Source of the DNA: Cyanoderma ruficeps
Taxonomy: Eukaryota; Chordata; Aves; Passeriformes; Timaliidae
Length of the DNA stretch: 64,000 nt
Direction of reading: 5' to 3'
Assembly: GCA_008694505.1 (NCBI GenBank)
Contig: VZDJ01000063.1
Coordinates: 1,597,654-1,661,653 of the forward strand
In this document: piece after piece, positions 44,691 through 55,736 of the stretch
How the letters are laid out: each line of letters begins with the position of its first letter
Position numbering within the stretch: the first letter of the stretch is position 1
Made by a program: the position numbers and the translations under genes
Notes under the pieces: model-generated
The model's database searches: none
The model's input: the letters and a program-made list of their open reading frames with translations, nothing else
What the model was told of the DNA's origin: nothing

Positions 44691-44910
44691 CCACTAGAGA
44701 TTTTTGTGAATTGGGTGAGGTGGGCATTGGAAATACAGAATTCAACCCCAATGTGAGTGAAGAGGTTTTGCCTTTGTGTCACCAATCACATTGGTCTGTG
44801 TGAAATAGTATAAAAGGGAGACACATCCCAAAAATAAAGGAGTCACTTTCCGCCTTCTGAATCTCAAAATCTGCGTCGTTGTGGTGTAAAACAGCGTCAC
44901 CCCCGCAGCC
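44691..44910 (+). mobile_element. LTR-like fragment of an endogenous retrovirus
   Basis: A TATA box 'gtataaaaggg' (44808-44818) and an AATAAAG signal (44834-44840) are followed by a U5-like 'tctgcgtcgttgtggtgta'. Upstream, 'gtcaccaatcacattgg' is CCAAT-box-like. TG/CA ends and a target duplication could not be fixed, so boundaries are approximate. Confidence 0.55.
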
Positions 44911-44995
44911 CCCAGGGCCCGGGGCCCACCAGGGCACACGGAGCTCAGTTTGTGTTCCTCACACCAGGCCCGGCCCCTCATGGCTCTGCTGGAAA

Positions 44996-45033
44996 CTCAC
45001 TGAGGGTTTTGCCTCTCACTGAGGGTTTTGCCT
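44996..45033. repeat. Perfect 19-bp tandem duplication
   Basis: 'ctcactgagggttttgcct' occurs twice back to back without change. Confidence 0.97.
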
Positions 45034-47029
45034 CTTGCACAAAGCCATAAATAAATCATTTTCGGATTCCAGAGGGTTAAGACTGAACCCTTTGCCAATG
45101 CAGAGCTCAGTGATTTTAAAGTAACTGCTGAGTCCAGTAATAAATTTTTAGAGGGAGAAGTCGCTGACCTTTAGAACAAAATTCAACTCCTACATCTGTT
45201 GCATTCCTTTCCAAGGTTTCCTCTGCCCAAAAAAGCCAGCAGAATGGAAAAGTTTTATTGAGAGAAAAGCTTTATTCAGCAGAGCAAGTGACTGAGCTGA
45301 TGAGCAGACAGAGATTGGTGTGCAGGAAGCAGAAACGAGACTTTTATCCAGAAGTCCTTGGAAACAGCAGCAGCTTCTCCCCGTGCTGTCCCAGGCTGCA
45401 GGCACACTGCTGACCCGTGCGGGACAGCTCATAAAAATAAACTTGTGGTCTGAAAAGGTGCCAGATCTCCTTCCCAGTCTGCCCCAGCGGAGACCTTGGC
45501 TGTTGTTCCTGGAGACACATCCATCCCTCCCCGACTGGCCTTTCAGCAGGGCTGCAGGGCCTCCTCATCTGCCCCTCGTTCCGTGCAGTTCGCAGGAAAA
45601 CACCAGGTTTAGGCTACAAGCAAAAGAACATTTTTTATTTTTGTCCCCCTCTTTCTTTTCCTTGGTGACTTTCCAGTTGGAGCTCCCAGTCTGAGTTCCT
45701 GCTCATCTGGAACACATCAGGCTGCAGAGGAGCTCGGCCCCACGGGGGAAAAGCTTCCCAGAAAGGCCCTGCTGGAGTCCCTCATCCACAGAAATCCCTC
45801 CAAAAGCTCCTTCTGCCTAAATACCATCCCTTAAACCGAAGCTGCACTCGTCCCACGCCGCCCTATATATGGAATTAGGGAGCCAGGAAACAGGGAATTT
45901 CTTTCCCTTTCCTTTAAGGGCTCAGCCTGAGCTCTTAATACCGAGTTTAACCTTTTAGGGGATCTTTGGGTAGCTCAGATCCTTTGGAAAGGGCCCACCT
46001 GTGATGCAAAGAATAATTTTCTATTTGTGGTGATGGGGAGAGGAAAAGAAAAAAAAAAACCAAAAAAACCCAAACATAAATTAGGATTATTAGGATTCCT
46101 GCTTCTTACAGTATTTACAGGAGATCATTTCCAGCTGCTCAGGGCAACATTTTGGGGCCAAAAGAACAAAGGGCAGCTTTAGGGTGCATCGATGCACCTT
46201 GCCAAGCGTTTAGGGAGTTCTGGTGCCTGTGGTGGGGTCAGGTATTGATCCAGAACGGACACACAACCTCATTGCTCCTGCATTAGGGGGCAGTTGTGAG
46301 GTTTTGGTTGTGAATCCTCCTTTTCAGCTGATTTAGGATTTGTCTGCTCCCAGCAAAATCACCGAGGAGCCCAGAAAAGCTCGGCCTGACTAAGCAAATG
46401 TTCCCCCCGCCGTGGTGGCAGCATCCACAACAAATTCGGGGGAGAAGAAACACAACAGTCACAAGCAAAGCAAACTCCAGGGTCTCTGCAAAAAGCTGTT
46501 TTCTAATAAAACATCATCCCCTCAGGAAATTAATTTGTATGCTTAATTGGTTCAGAGAAATAATCTTCAGCACGATCCCTTAAGGACTTTGCCTTAATCT
46601 CCTTTTATTACCCCGTGCTTGCTGCTAGGACCAGGAGCAGTTCCTGCTGAATTTGGGATCAGCGTGCAGAATTCCCGTTCCTTTGGGATCAGACTGGCTC
46701 TGACAAACCTGTGGGACCGTGCTGCTGTGTGTCCTTCTGCGGGGAAGGAGGAAATCCTTGATTCCTGGCCGTGCTCCACGCCCTGCAGGAGCTGGCACTG
46801 CCTCAGCCCTCCCTGCAGAGCCAGCCCAGGTTTGTCCCAGCCCTGCTTCCAGCTGGGATCAAGCCCAACCAAGCTCCTGTGTCCCTTTTTTCCTGTGCCA
46901 GGACGTGCCAGGATCATCCCAGGCAGAGCTCAGAGGGAATTCCAGGCTGGACCCAGCGGGGATCCTTTGCTTTGCTGGACTTGCCTCCATCCCTTTGCTC
47001 AGGGATCAGAACTCTCCTCGAGCTGGACT
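45034..47029. other. Unique noncoding sequence
   Basis: A-rich run near 46046-46070. Several TTTATT/AATAAA sites occur but no transcript structure can be supported. No gene recognised. Confidence 0.45.
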
Positions 47030-47262
47030 CTCCCTGTGGATAAATCCATCCTGGGCTCCTCCTGTGGATAAACCCATCCTGGGCTTCCCTTGTGGATAAA
47101 CCCATCTTGGGCTGTGGATAAAACCATCCTGGGCTGTGGATAAACCCATCGTGAGCTCCTCCTGTGGATAAACCCATCCTGGGCTCCCCTTTTGGATAAA
47201 CCCATCCTGGGCTGTGGATAAACCCATCCTGGGCTGTCCCTGTGGATAAATCCATCCCAGGG
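47030..47262. repeat. Minisatellite alternating ~22- and ~29-bp units, nine copies
   Basis: Nine copies of 'tgtggataaacccatcctgg' (with variants) are joined either directly ('gctg', 22-bp spacing) or through an extra 'ctcctc/cttccc/ctcccc' spacer (about 29 bp). Long and short units appear as pairs, implying a higher-order unit of about 100 bp duplicated once. Confidence 0.93.
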
Positions 47263-48247
47263 AAATCCCAGAGCTCCAGTGTGGCCGTCCCAGGGAGGGT
47301 GTGGGGCGAGCAGCAGGTCCCAGATCATTCCTGAGGGCTCAATCCCTTCCTTGTTTGACATTCTGGAACTCAGATCCTGCCAGAGGAGCCTCTCTGCTGA
47401 GCTCTGGCTTTGCCCAGCCCTTACAGGATGAGTTTTACCTCAGGAATTGCTGGAAGTGATGAGAAAAATGTCTGATTTGGGTGCAAACTCCACACAATTC
47501 TTTCCGAAGTGCTGCAGATTCAGAAATTATCGTTATTAACTGTTCTCCAGAACACTTCCCTCAGATCCTGGCGTTCTTATTTAGGCTCAGTTTTGTCTTA
47601 TTCCCTTCTCCAGAACACAACCCCACTGCACCTCAGTCAGAACAGCAAGTCTGGCTTTTATTAAATTCTATAAAAACAAGAAGTTTTTATTTTTATTTTT
47701 TTTTAGAGGATTGTTCGTAGCCCACACAGCATCTGTTTGAGAGGGAGACGCAGTCCCAGAATTTCCCTTTATTGGGTGATGCTCACGGGGGGATAAAACC
47801 TCACGCTGAGAGGAGTGACTGGAAAAAGCTGTTCCTTGGATTTCTGCTCTGCTGGGATGACAGGGAGGCCTGCTGAGCTGGAGGGAATCATTGGTGACAT
47901 TAAACACCGGGTCTGGCAGAGCAGGAGTGCAGGTTCCTGGAGATCCTCACGTGGTTCTATCAGATTTCATGAAAAAAAAAGAGACAAGGTGGAAAAGGGA
48001 GGAGAGAAGCAAAAGTCTATTCCAGCTGCCAGGATTTGGGAGAGAATCCCAGACCATGCAGGACACGTTTCATCTGCACTACAGCTGGCCCCTTTCTCTC
48101 CTATTTATAGGTCAAGAAAATAACATTTTTGAATCCAGGAGCTGAGGCAGTTGCCAGGGGAAACTCGATACTCTGGAGGAAAAATTGTTCTTACATTTGC
48201 AAAACTTGGGGGTTTCTGTAACAACCAAATGTAAACCAAATGTGACA
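47263..48247. other. Unique noncoding sequence
   Basis: T-rich run at 47686-47703. No gene recognised. Confidence 0.45.
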
Positions 48248-48271
48248 GGAGGAGGAGGAGGAGGAGGAGGA
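48248..48271. repeat. (GGA)8 microsatellite
   Basis: Eight uninterrupted GGA triplets; polypurine, so capable of triplex formation. Confidence 0.95.
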
Positions 48272-49103
48272 AAGAGTGGGTGGAAAAACGGGGGGATGAA
48301 GTAGAAAGTCAGCTCAGGGTTTGGTGTGGAGCCCCGGAGTCAGTTTTATCCCTTTCCACGAGGAATTCTCCCCCCTGAGCTGACAGGCCACGCTGGGAGC
48401 TCTGTGCTGGAGGGCAGGGACCGTGCTGCTCTGGTTTTGTGTGGCACAGGAATGACAAAAGCTGAGAAAAGGGGCAATTTCAGGGCAAAGTTCTCCAGCT
48501 GGGCCGAGTTCCTGACCAGCCCGAGCTCATTCACAGCCAGCTCTGCAGGCAGACGTGAGCTCAGACTGAGCAGCCAAATTCCAGGGTGCAGAGCTCACCC
48601 CAGCACCCCTCATGGTGCTGCAGTCCAGCTCAGGAAATGCTGGCACTGCTCTTTATAACATCACTGCTTTGGGCTTTGCTTTGGGTTTGTTTTTTGGTTT
48701 TTTTTTTTACTTCCAAACAGAAGAAAATGGATTTTTTTATTTTTTTACACAGAATTGATGAGAACCAGACGATGCTCCCAGGGCAGGGAGAGGAATGGAA
48801 AACCCACCTAAAGACACAACAAGTGGGCTCCTCTCTGCAGGTGTGTGCCAAAGCCAGAGGCGGCAGCAGCACGGTGGGAGCGATGCCCTCAGTGACCACC
48901 CGGGAGCTACAGAGGCTGAGCCAGCTCTGCCCGGTCCCTTTTTTGGGCAGCAGCAGCAGCCCAGGTGTGGCTGTGCAGCCTGGACTTGGTATTTTTTGAG
49001 CCTGAGAAGTGCTAGTTCCTCTCAAGGGAAACTTTTTAGCAGTTTTTCTTTTTCCCAAAACAACCTTGTGTAAACAATGTTCCTTTCCCATGACAGCAGG
49101 CGC
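48272..49103. other. Unique noncoding sequence
   Basis: T runs near 48699-48709 and 48732-48745. No gene recognised. Confidence 0.45.
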
Positions 49104-49276
49104 TGTTTGCTGTTTCTGTTACAACGGGAGAGGTGTCAGCCCTATGGACCAGTAATGTGAATTTTTAACTCAGTGTGTTATAAAAGGGCTGAATGAATTG
49201 TAAATAAAAGCTTTCTGATTTCTGCGGCCTCCTGACTGGAGTCCAGCATCTTTATTTGGTGTGTCCTATCGCGACA
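49104..49276 (+). mobile_element. Short solo LTR (about 173 bp), possible GCGC target duplication
   Basis: It runs from TGTTTGCTG to ATCGCGACA. GCGC directly precedes (49100-49103) and follows (49277-49280) it, giving a possible 4-bp duplication. Inside are a TATA box 'ttataaaaggg' (49179-49189) and AATAAA (49203-49208), then a T-rich U5. The order is right for an LTR but U3 is under 80 bp, unusually short, so part of U3 may be deleted. The 3' end resembles that of 8336-8980. Confidence 0.65.
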
Positions 49277-51679
49277 GCGCAGCAGCAGAGGCAGAGCTGT
49301 GCTGTGGCTCCCAGCCTGGGCTGGCACAGGACAGGATTTTCCATTGTGTCACACTCCCCCATCGATCCCTCCCCGGCCCCGGGGCTGCCGGGGGCTGCAG
49401 GGGATTGATCAGGAGCAGGAGGATGGGCAGGGGTCAGGCAGTGCCAGCCCTGCTCTGCCTCAGCCCCGCTCACGTGGATTTGGGGAGCTGTGACCTCCCT
49501 GCCAAGGGGACAGTCCCCACAGCCCGAGCTCTGTGGCAGCAGCAGCTGGGCACTGGGTTTGGGTGATGCCTTCAGGTTTTAGCTTTGATATTTTTTAGAT
49601 TCTGAGCTGCACCAGGGTAGAACTGTGAACTCTGAACTCTGTACAGAGGGCTCGTCAGCTTTCTTCATGTTTTGGTCAGGCTAAAAATCCTTCTGGGGAC
49701 TGAGGTCATCACCACAGCCTCGGGCCCAAAAGGATGAACGAAAGTGAATCCGAGGGAAAAACAAACCAGGGGAACGTGACTTCATTACCTGAAGCCGTAA
49801 TTGGACAATAATTAACCCCTGATATGCAAATACACCAAACATATCTGACTGCAAAACTGGGGTCTGTCCATCTGGGGCAGACATTCATTAACTCCGGCGG
49901 GTTGGTGGGGTCACAGCACCCCAGGAGCTGCCGCATCCTCAGCTGCCCTCCTGACATGGGACATGCTGAGGATTTCCCCTTTTCACTCTAAACTCTCCCC
50001 TGCCTGCTGGACTTGGGGTGTTGTAGGAATTTGTGTCAATCCTGACAACATTCCCCGTCCTCACCACGGGGGTGAAAGTGCCTTCGGTGTCAAAACATCC
50101 TGTTGTGATGTGTGCAGAGCACTTCCAGGGCCTCCCTTCAGGAGGTCGCCTCAAAATGGGGATTTGTTTTCTCAACGTCACAATCATCTGAGACGTTTTG
50201 ACAGCCTGGAGATCGCTGTGGTGGATTTTTAGGAACTTTTTTCACTCCCTTCATGCATGAGAATGTAAAGGTTTTAATTGCTGCCTTTCTAAAGAAAGGG
50301 AGAAATCAGCCTCCCCCACCTCCTTCCCCTCCCATCTGAAGGTAACTGCATCAAAAAAAAACATTTCTTGCTTAAAATTTCTTTGCTATCCTCTCCTACG
50401 AATGATGTTTTCCTCCCTGTGTCTCACACCGTTTGTGTGAACAAATTAATGTCTGGAGCTCCCAAGATGCAAAAATAAAAAAGGAGAAATATTTGACGGC
50501 TGGGAAGCCAAGAGATTAAGGGGGAGATTTTGGTACCACAGGCAGGTGAGGATGGGATGTTGTTTATAAGGCACCAAGGTCACAAAGATTGCATCTTCAG
50601 GCATCAAAATAGCTCTGAAATCTGCCTGGGACTTGCACGAAAATCCAGGATAAGGCTGAAAGCAGATCTTTCAAAAAGCCTTCAGAGGTGGAAAACGGCG
50701 TCTGCTCGTGGCAGCTGCATAAAATATTCCCCCCCTGGAGCTGCAGTGGAGTCAGGAGAGCGAGGAACAGAGCCTGGGATGTCTGGAGGCTCTTCCACAG
50801 GGCTTCACTACCCCACAGACTCGTTGCCAGAGGAGTTTGATGACACTGATAAATATTTGCAATAGCAAATCACAGCTTGAACCCTTCGCTTGCTCCGTCA
50901 GCTCAGCTCCAGCCATTCAATGTTTAGGAAAACCTCCTCTGAGTCCCATTTGGGAGGCCAGCAGCCCGGATTGCCTGGCTGATCCACACCAGGCCGTGCT
51001 GAACTGACAGCTCTGCAGCAGGGGGACAGGAATTTGTCCCCAAATTCACAGCCCTGGTGACACAGCCTGTGCCCAAGGTCAGCCCCCAGACAAATCTGGA
51101 GGGGCAGAACACTTCCATGCAGGGAACACTAAAAGCTTGCTGGAGAAGGAGGCTGTAAAACAATAGCTAAAAATAAAAAGAAAAGAAAATCCCATAAAGT
51201 TTCAGTGGTTTTGATACACCAGCATATTAAAAAAACGATTGGCTGGCTGGGAGAGCAAAGAAACTAACGCAGGGTTTGAAGCAAGAAATACAGGCTGGGT
51301 GATGCTGCCCCATAAACATCTCGCTCGAGCAGGGGGAGAACATTAATTCTGGTGATTCCTCACGCCACAGGACAGCCCAGTAATCGCTGGAGTCGTGTGT
51401 GATGAAATCTGACGTTGGGGGATAATTCCTGCCCATCGATCGGGGCTGATTTATGGCCAGAGCTGGGAGCGGCTGCGCTGCCGCAAGGGCCAGTCCAGCT
51501 GATGTGCTGGGGGATGTTCAGAGTTAATAGATCTGGAATTATCGGAACTCGGGGCACTGAGGATTTCTGTGTTAACAGGCACTGACCCCCCAGCAAACAC
51601 TGCATTGTCCTGAGGCCGTGGAAAAGGCTCCCAAAATTGAGTGACAGCGCTGGGATTGTGGGTGTGGGGTTTGGACAGA
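49277..51679. other. Unique noncoding sequence
   Basis: A perfect octamer ATGCAAAT lies at 49824-49831 in an AT-richer stretch (49795-49860). The 111-codon plus frame 50530-50865 has unremarkable composition and no recognisable domain. No repeat identified. Confidence 0.45.
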
Positions 51680-51770
51680 AGTGTGTGATATCACAGGGTG
51701 CAAAACTCAGAGTTTAAGGGTTTAGAATATAGTAATATATATAGAGCAAGGTGGAGGACTTGGGGTGTTG
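51680..51770 (+). mobile_element. LTR-like fragment (tentative)
   Basis: 'tgtgtgatatcacagggtg' followed by 'gtttagaatatagtaatata' and 'gagcaaggtggaggacttgg' recalls the start of an avian ERV LTR. No matching 3' end or flanking duplication was seen. Confidence 0.35.
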
Positions 51771-51898
51771 GCTAAGCTCTTTTATTTTCACTTTTATTTC
51801 ATACACAAAATGCGACAGAGGGATTCCTACAGCCCGGTCACACCCATTTCATGGCCATTCATTCAGGAAAAAGGAACTTTATTGGAGTTTGCTTTGTG
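51771..51898. other. T-rich noncoding spacer
   Basis: Contains repeated 'cttttatttt/ctttatt' motifs only. Confidence 0.4.
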
Positions 51899-52230
51899 TT
51901 TTTGCAGCGAGATGTGGCTGGACCAGCTTTCCAAGGGCTTCCAGGACGTCTCAGGTCCAGCCTGAGATTCTGAATCCCACAGGATTCACATGAGGGAGGA
52001 ACAAGAAAATTATCCTACCGAAAAGGGAGGAGGGAGCATGGAAAACAATTCCCAGTCTGTTTTTGCAGGGAGATGTGGCTGGACCAGCTTTCCAAGGGCT
52101 GCTGGAGGTCCAGCCTGAGATTTTGAATCCGGAAGGATTCACATGAGGGAGAAACAAGCAAATTATCCCGCCAAAGAGAGAGGAGGGAGCGCGGAAAACG
52201 ATTCCCAGTCTGTGTTTTTGCAGGGAGAGG
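51899..52230. repeat. Tandem duplication of a ~161-bp unit plus partial third copy
   Basis: Copies begin at 51899 and 52060 with 'tttttgcag(c/g)gagatgtgg' and share 'ctggaccagctttccaaggg', 'gaggtccagcctgagatt'-like sequence, 'ggattcacatgaggga' and 'ttcccagtctgt'. A third start at 52215 ('tttttgcagggaga') diverges after 15 bp. Copy 1 has a few extra bases ('ttccaggacgtct' for 'tgctgga'). Confidence 0.93.
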
Positions 52231-52454
52231 CTTCCCCTGCTCCACTTCCATGCAGCTCCTGGGCGGCACAGCGAGCAAAAAATAACTCGGGAGCAGCTTG
52301 TGAAAGTCTCCTGCGAAAGGGGAGGAATGTTTTCCTCTCTGCTGACAAGCTGTGAGCACATCTGAGGAGGGGAATGGCTGCGTTTGGCACCCGCAGGGGT
52401 CAGGCTGCCTTGGGATGGCGCCGTTCACACCTCAGCCCCGAGCCAGACGGAGCA
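52231..52454. other. Unique noncoding sequence
   Basis: Nothing recognisable. Confidence 0.45.
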
Positions 52455-52545
52455 TTTGGAGCAGCAGCAGAATTTCCAGGAGCAGCAGCACAATTTGGAG
52501 GAGCAGCACCATTAATTTAGAGGAGCAGCACGATTTCTACCCGAG
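52455..52545. repeat. Imperfect 24-27 bp GGAGCAGCA repeat, four units
   Basis: 'ggagcagcagca' recurs four times with 'atttcc/atttgg/atttag/atttct' between copies. Confidence 0.8.
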
Positions 52546-55500
52546 GATTTGAGGAACGTTTGGGTTTAACCTCTCCGGCAACAGGCTGGTTTTAAAACCC
52601 TCCTGCCAAGCTGTTCCTGCCCGGGAGCAGAATGTTGCCACAACCTGGAGTTCTGCTGGTTTTTTCCTGGGTCTGTTGTAGGGCAAAGCTGAGCTCAGCT
52701 CGCCAGGTGAGCTTCCAGGTGATGTCCTACAGGATCCTGGTGTTTCAAGGCCTTTCTCCCACAGAAAGGAGAGGGATTAGAAGGTGGATTTGGGCTGTGG
52801 AAATGGGGTCGCTCCTGCAGAGCCCGGCAGGCGGGACTGGCTGCCCCCGGGGCCGGGTTTGATCCCAATTTTCTGCAGGAGGGATGCAGGATCCCCTCCT
52901 CGTCTTGATCACTGCCACCCCTGCTGCAGGAGCAGCCAAAGGAAGGTCTGGAATACAGATGGAGTTGAGGTTTTGAACAGGGATTTTAGGGAGCACAGAG
53001 GGTTTTCCTAGGTCACACCTTCTGGCTGGAAATGAGGATTTCCCTCCTTCAAGGGTCTCATCCCAACGTGTCTCCCTTCCCTCTGTTTTTCTGGGAGAGA
53101 AATTTTCATTGGAAGCCGCTGCTGGAAAACCCAGCGGACTGGGGACTTGCAGGAATGTCAATTTATTTCCCTTTATGCAGAAAACAACCAAACTGCTGTG
53201 GGGAGCTGGGTCCCATTACTCAGCTCTCTGCGGGGCGTTGGACTTGATTTAAGTGGCAGAACTCTTAATTAGGGCTCTAAAGAGGCCCCTAATGGAGCAG
53301 CTGGGGGAGAAACATTTGTCTGATCAAAGCAAACAGAATTGGATTCCTCTCCCTGAGGGAGCAGGGAGGGAAGTGGGGATGACAGAGGGAAGACACCGAG
53401 TCCAGCAGGACACAGCTGGATTTTCCCTCTGGTGACCCTCTCTGGCTTTGAAAACATCTGCCTTGGAAGCTGCAGACGAAGATCAGCAACTGCAAGGGGG
53501 GTCTGGAGAAGAAATGAAAAAGCTGCATCCAACCTGGGCTCCTGATCCTCGTAAGAGCAAATTCAGGGGTTGTTTCAGAGACAAGAAACTGTGGAAGAGC
53601 TGAGATGGAAATCTCAGGAATAACGTTATCCCGGATGCTGGTCATTCACAGGGCCCAAATTCTGCACCGTTCGAAGCTTCTGCTTGAAAAGGCTTTTTGA
53701 AAATGGGTGTTTTAATACAACCTGTGAAGTTTTGGCATTGATTCTGCACAATCAAACATTCCAGAGGGTCTGCAGTTCCCTTCCAGGGGGCAATCCAGGG
53801 GAAGCAAGGAGAGGGAAATGCTCCCTTGTTGCAGTGCTGAGGGGAACAGCGTGAAAGGCTTTGGATGCTGAACCCCTCTGCGTGGGATGGAGATGAGGTT
53901 GATGTGAAAAAAATCAGTTTTATGGGGAAATTGTGTGCTGGGCCCAGCCCCAGTGACTGGGGCAGGGGAAATCACCAGCTGAGATCAACGACTGAGGTGT
54001 TTTCCAGGAGGTATCACGGTGACCGTCCCCCAAAATCAGCGTGCTCTGCTCCTGATGGAATTTCATTCCCTGCTGGAATGAACAAGCAGCCCTGTTTGTT
54101 TTACAAGGGCCTGTACACAGCAAATTAAAATCAAATATTGGCTCTGCAGCAGGGACTCCTAAAGGGAGAAGGGTTTTTTTTTTTTTTCTCGATAAAGAGC
54201 TGGGTTTGTGTGGGGATTCATCCCAGGCTCCCCACAAACAAACCCAAACTCAATATTTGCCCACCTCCCCCGGCTGGGGGAGATCCCTCCCCAGTTGCTG
54301 TCACGGGCAAAAATTTAATTTATGGCCAATCCAATCAGAGAAAATAAAACCTCATCCTAAAACACCTTCCCTCCCTTTCCAGGCTCAGTTTTATTCCCAT
54401 TTTTCTGAACCTCCTCTCCCTCAGCAGCCTGTGGGGACAGAGAATGGGGTTGGGCTCAGGTTTTCCCACCTTGCTTCTTTAAGAATCCCCGTTTTCCTTT
54501 TCTCTAAACAAATTTTTAAAACCCCAAACCAACAAATACCCAGAGAAACGGAAGGTCTGTAAAGAAATGGGCTGGAATTTAAAGGACAAGATGTTGGAAA
54601 GGGAAATCTGCCGCCCTAAAAGTGAATTCCTGCTTTTCCTCTCCCAAAGATCCCATCCCTGAGCTCCCTCCTCCCTCTCCTCATCCCCCCCTGCACAGGG
54701 CAGCACAAACTCAGCTCCTTTTTCAGCTGCCTTTTGAGCACAAACCCTGCCAATTAGCCAAAAAACCAGAAAGTCAGAATATTCCTGCAGATCCACATAT
54801 GGCCACGTCCTTTTGCTGGGTGTCAACGCTCTCAGCTCCGCTGATTCCTTTGGAGCTGGGCCACACTTCCCTCCTGCTCTGGAGGAAAACGAGTCAATTT
54901 TGGCTTTTCTGAGATACAGATCTGGGCCATTGTTGTCACAAATGACACGAGAACTCTGGAGTGTGGATGTTGTTCTGCAGAGCAGCTCCGTGCTGGAGCA
55001 TCCCCGTTCCCCAAACCTGGTGGGGCTTTGGGAGCAGCCCCTGCCCGGCCTCCCCCTGCTGATTTTGGGACCAGAAATGTTCATTTTCAGACTGAATTTA
55101 ACACATAACTAAAAGCTGCCCGCTTGCCCCCCAGCCAGAAAATTGCAGTTGGCAGCTCTGGGTTCAGAGTGGACTCTCTGTGCAGATCCAACCGGGAGTT
55201 GAGTTGTTCTCAAATATTTGGTGTTTAATCACAAGAGATGTCAGGGAAGTGTGGAGGGAGGAAATTCTGCTCCACATTTGGATAAATCGCCCTCAAAAAT
55301 GTGCCACGACTGGATAAAAACGGGATTTTAACACAAGATTAAATCTGTGGAAAGCTGAGATTTGGATGCAGTAAACTTTAAACCCCACCTGGTCAATTAA
55401 AATATAAAATAAAACATCTTTCCTTAAAAAGAACCATCTCAAGGCAACACAATTTCCACAGAGCTCGTGCTGGACCATGAAGTGGAAGTTTTCCTGCCTG

Positions 55501-55675
55501 GTTTGTCAGTTGGAGGAATAAATAGAGTTGAACACTAACAGAACTCTCCAAAGGGCATTTTAAAACCAGGAGGGGAGGAGGAAATGGAACAGAAACCCAC
55601 AAACAGGAGGAGAAACAGTAAAATGGCCAGGGAAGCTTGAGCAGCCACACGCTGATAGGGGAACCTTGGGGGGAA
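52546..55675. other. Unique noncoding sequence
   Basis: T-rich run at 54174-54188. Overlapping frames on both strands (for example 54479-55084 minus, 201 codons) show no recognisable domain. No mobile element identified. Confidence 0.45.
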
Positions 55676-55736
55676 AAAATTATTTAAAAACAAATATTTA
55701 AAATTAAAAATAAATAAAATATTTATTTTATTTGGT
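55676..55736. repeat. AT-rich low-complexity stretch
   Basis: A/T only for almost 60 bp with repeated 'aaatattta' and 'aaaataaa' motifs. Confidence 0.85.

Noticed and set aside
45241..45290. Minus-strand AATAAA-type sites (TTTATT) as a gene 3' end
   Set aside because: Such hexamers are frequent here and no reading frame or exon series on the minus strand ends at this point.
50530..50865. 111-codon plus-strand frame with an acidic end
   Set aside because: Looked gene-like at first, but has no recognisable family, no splice context and no supporting neighbour.
54174..54188. Poly-T run as terminator or retroposon tail
   Set aside because: Runs of this length are common in the window and no hairpin, element body or target duplication accompanies it.
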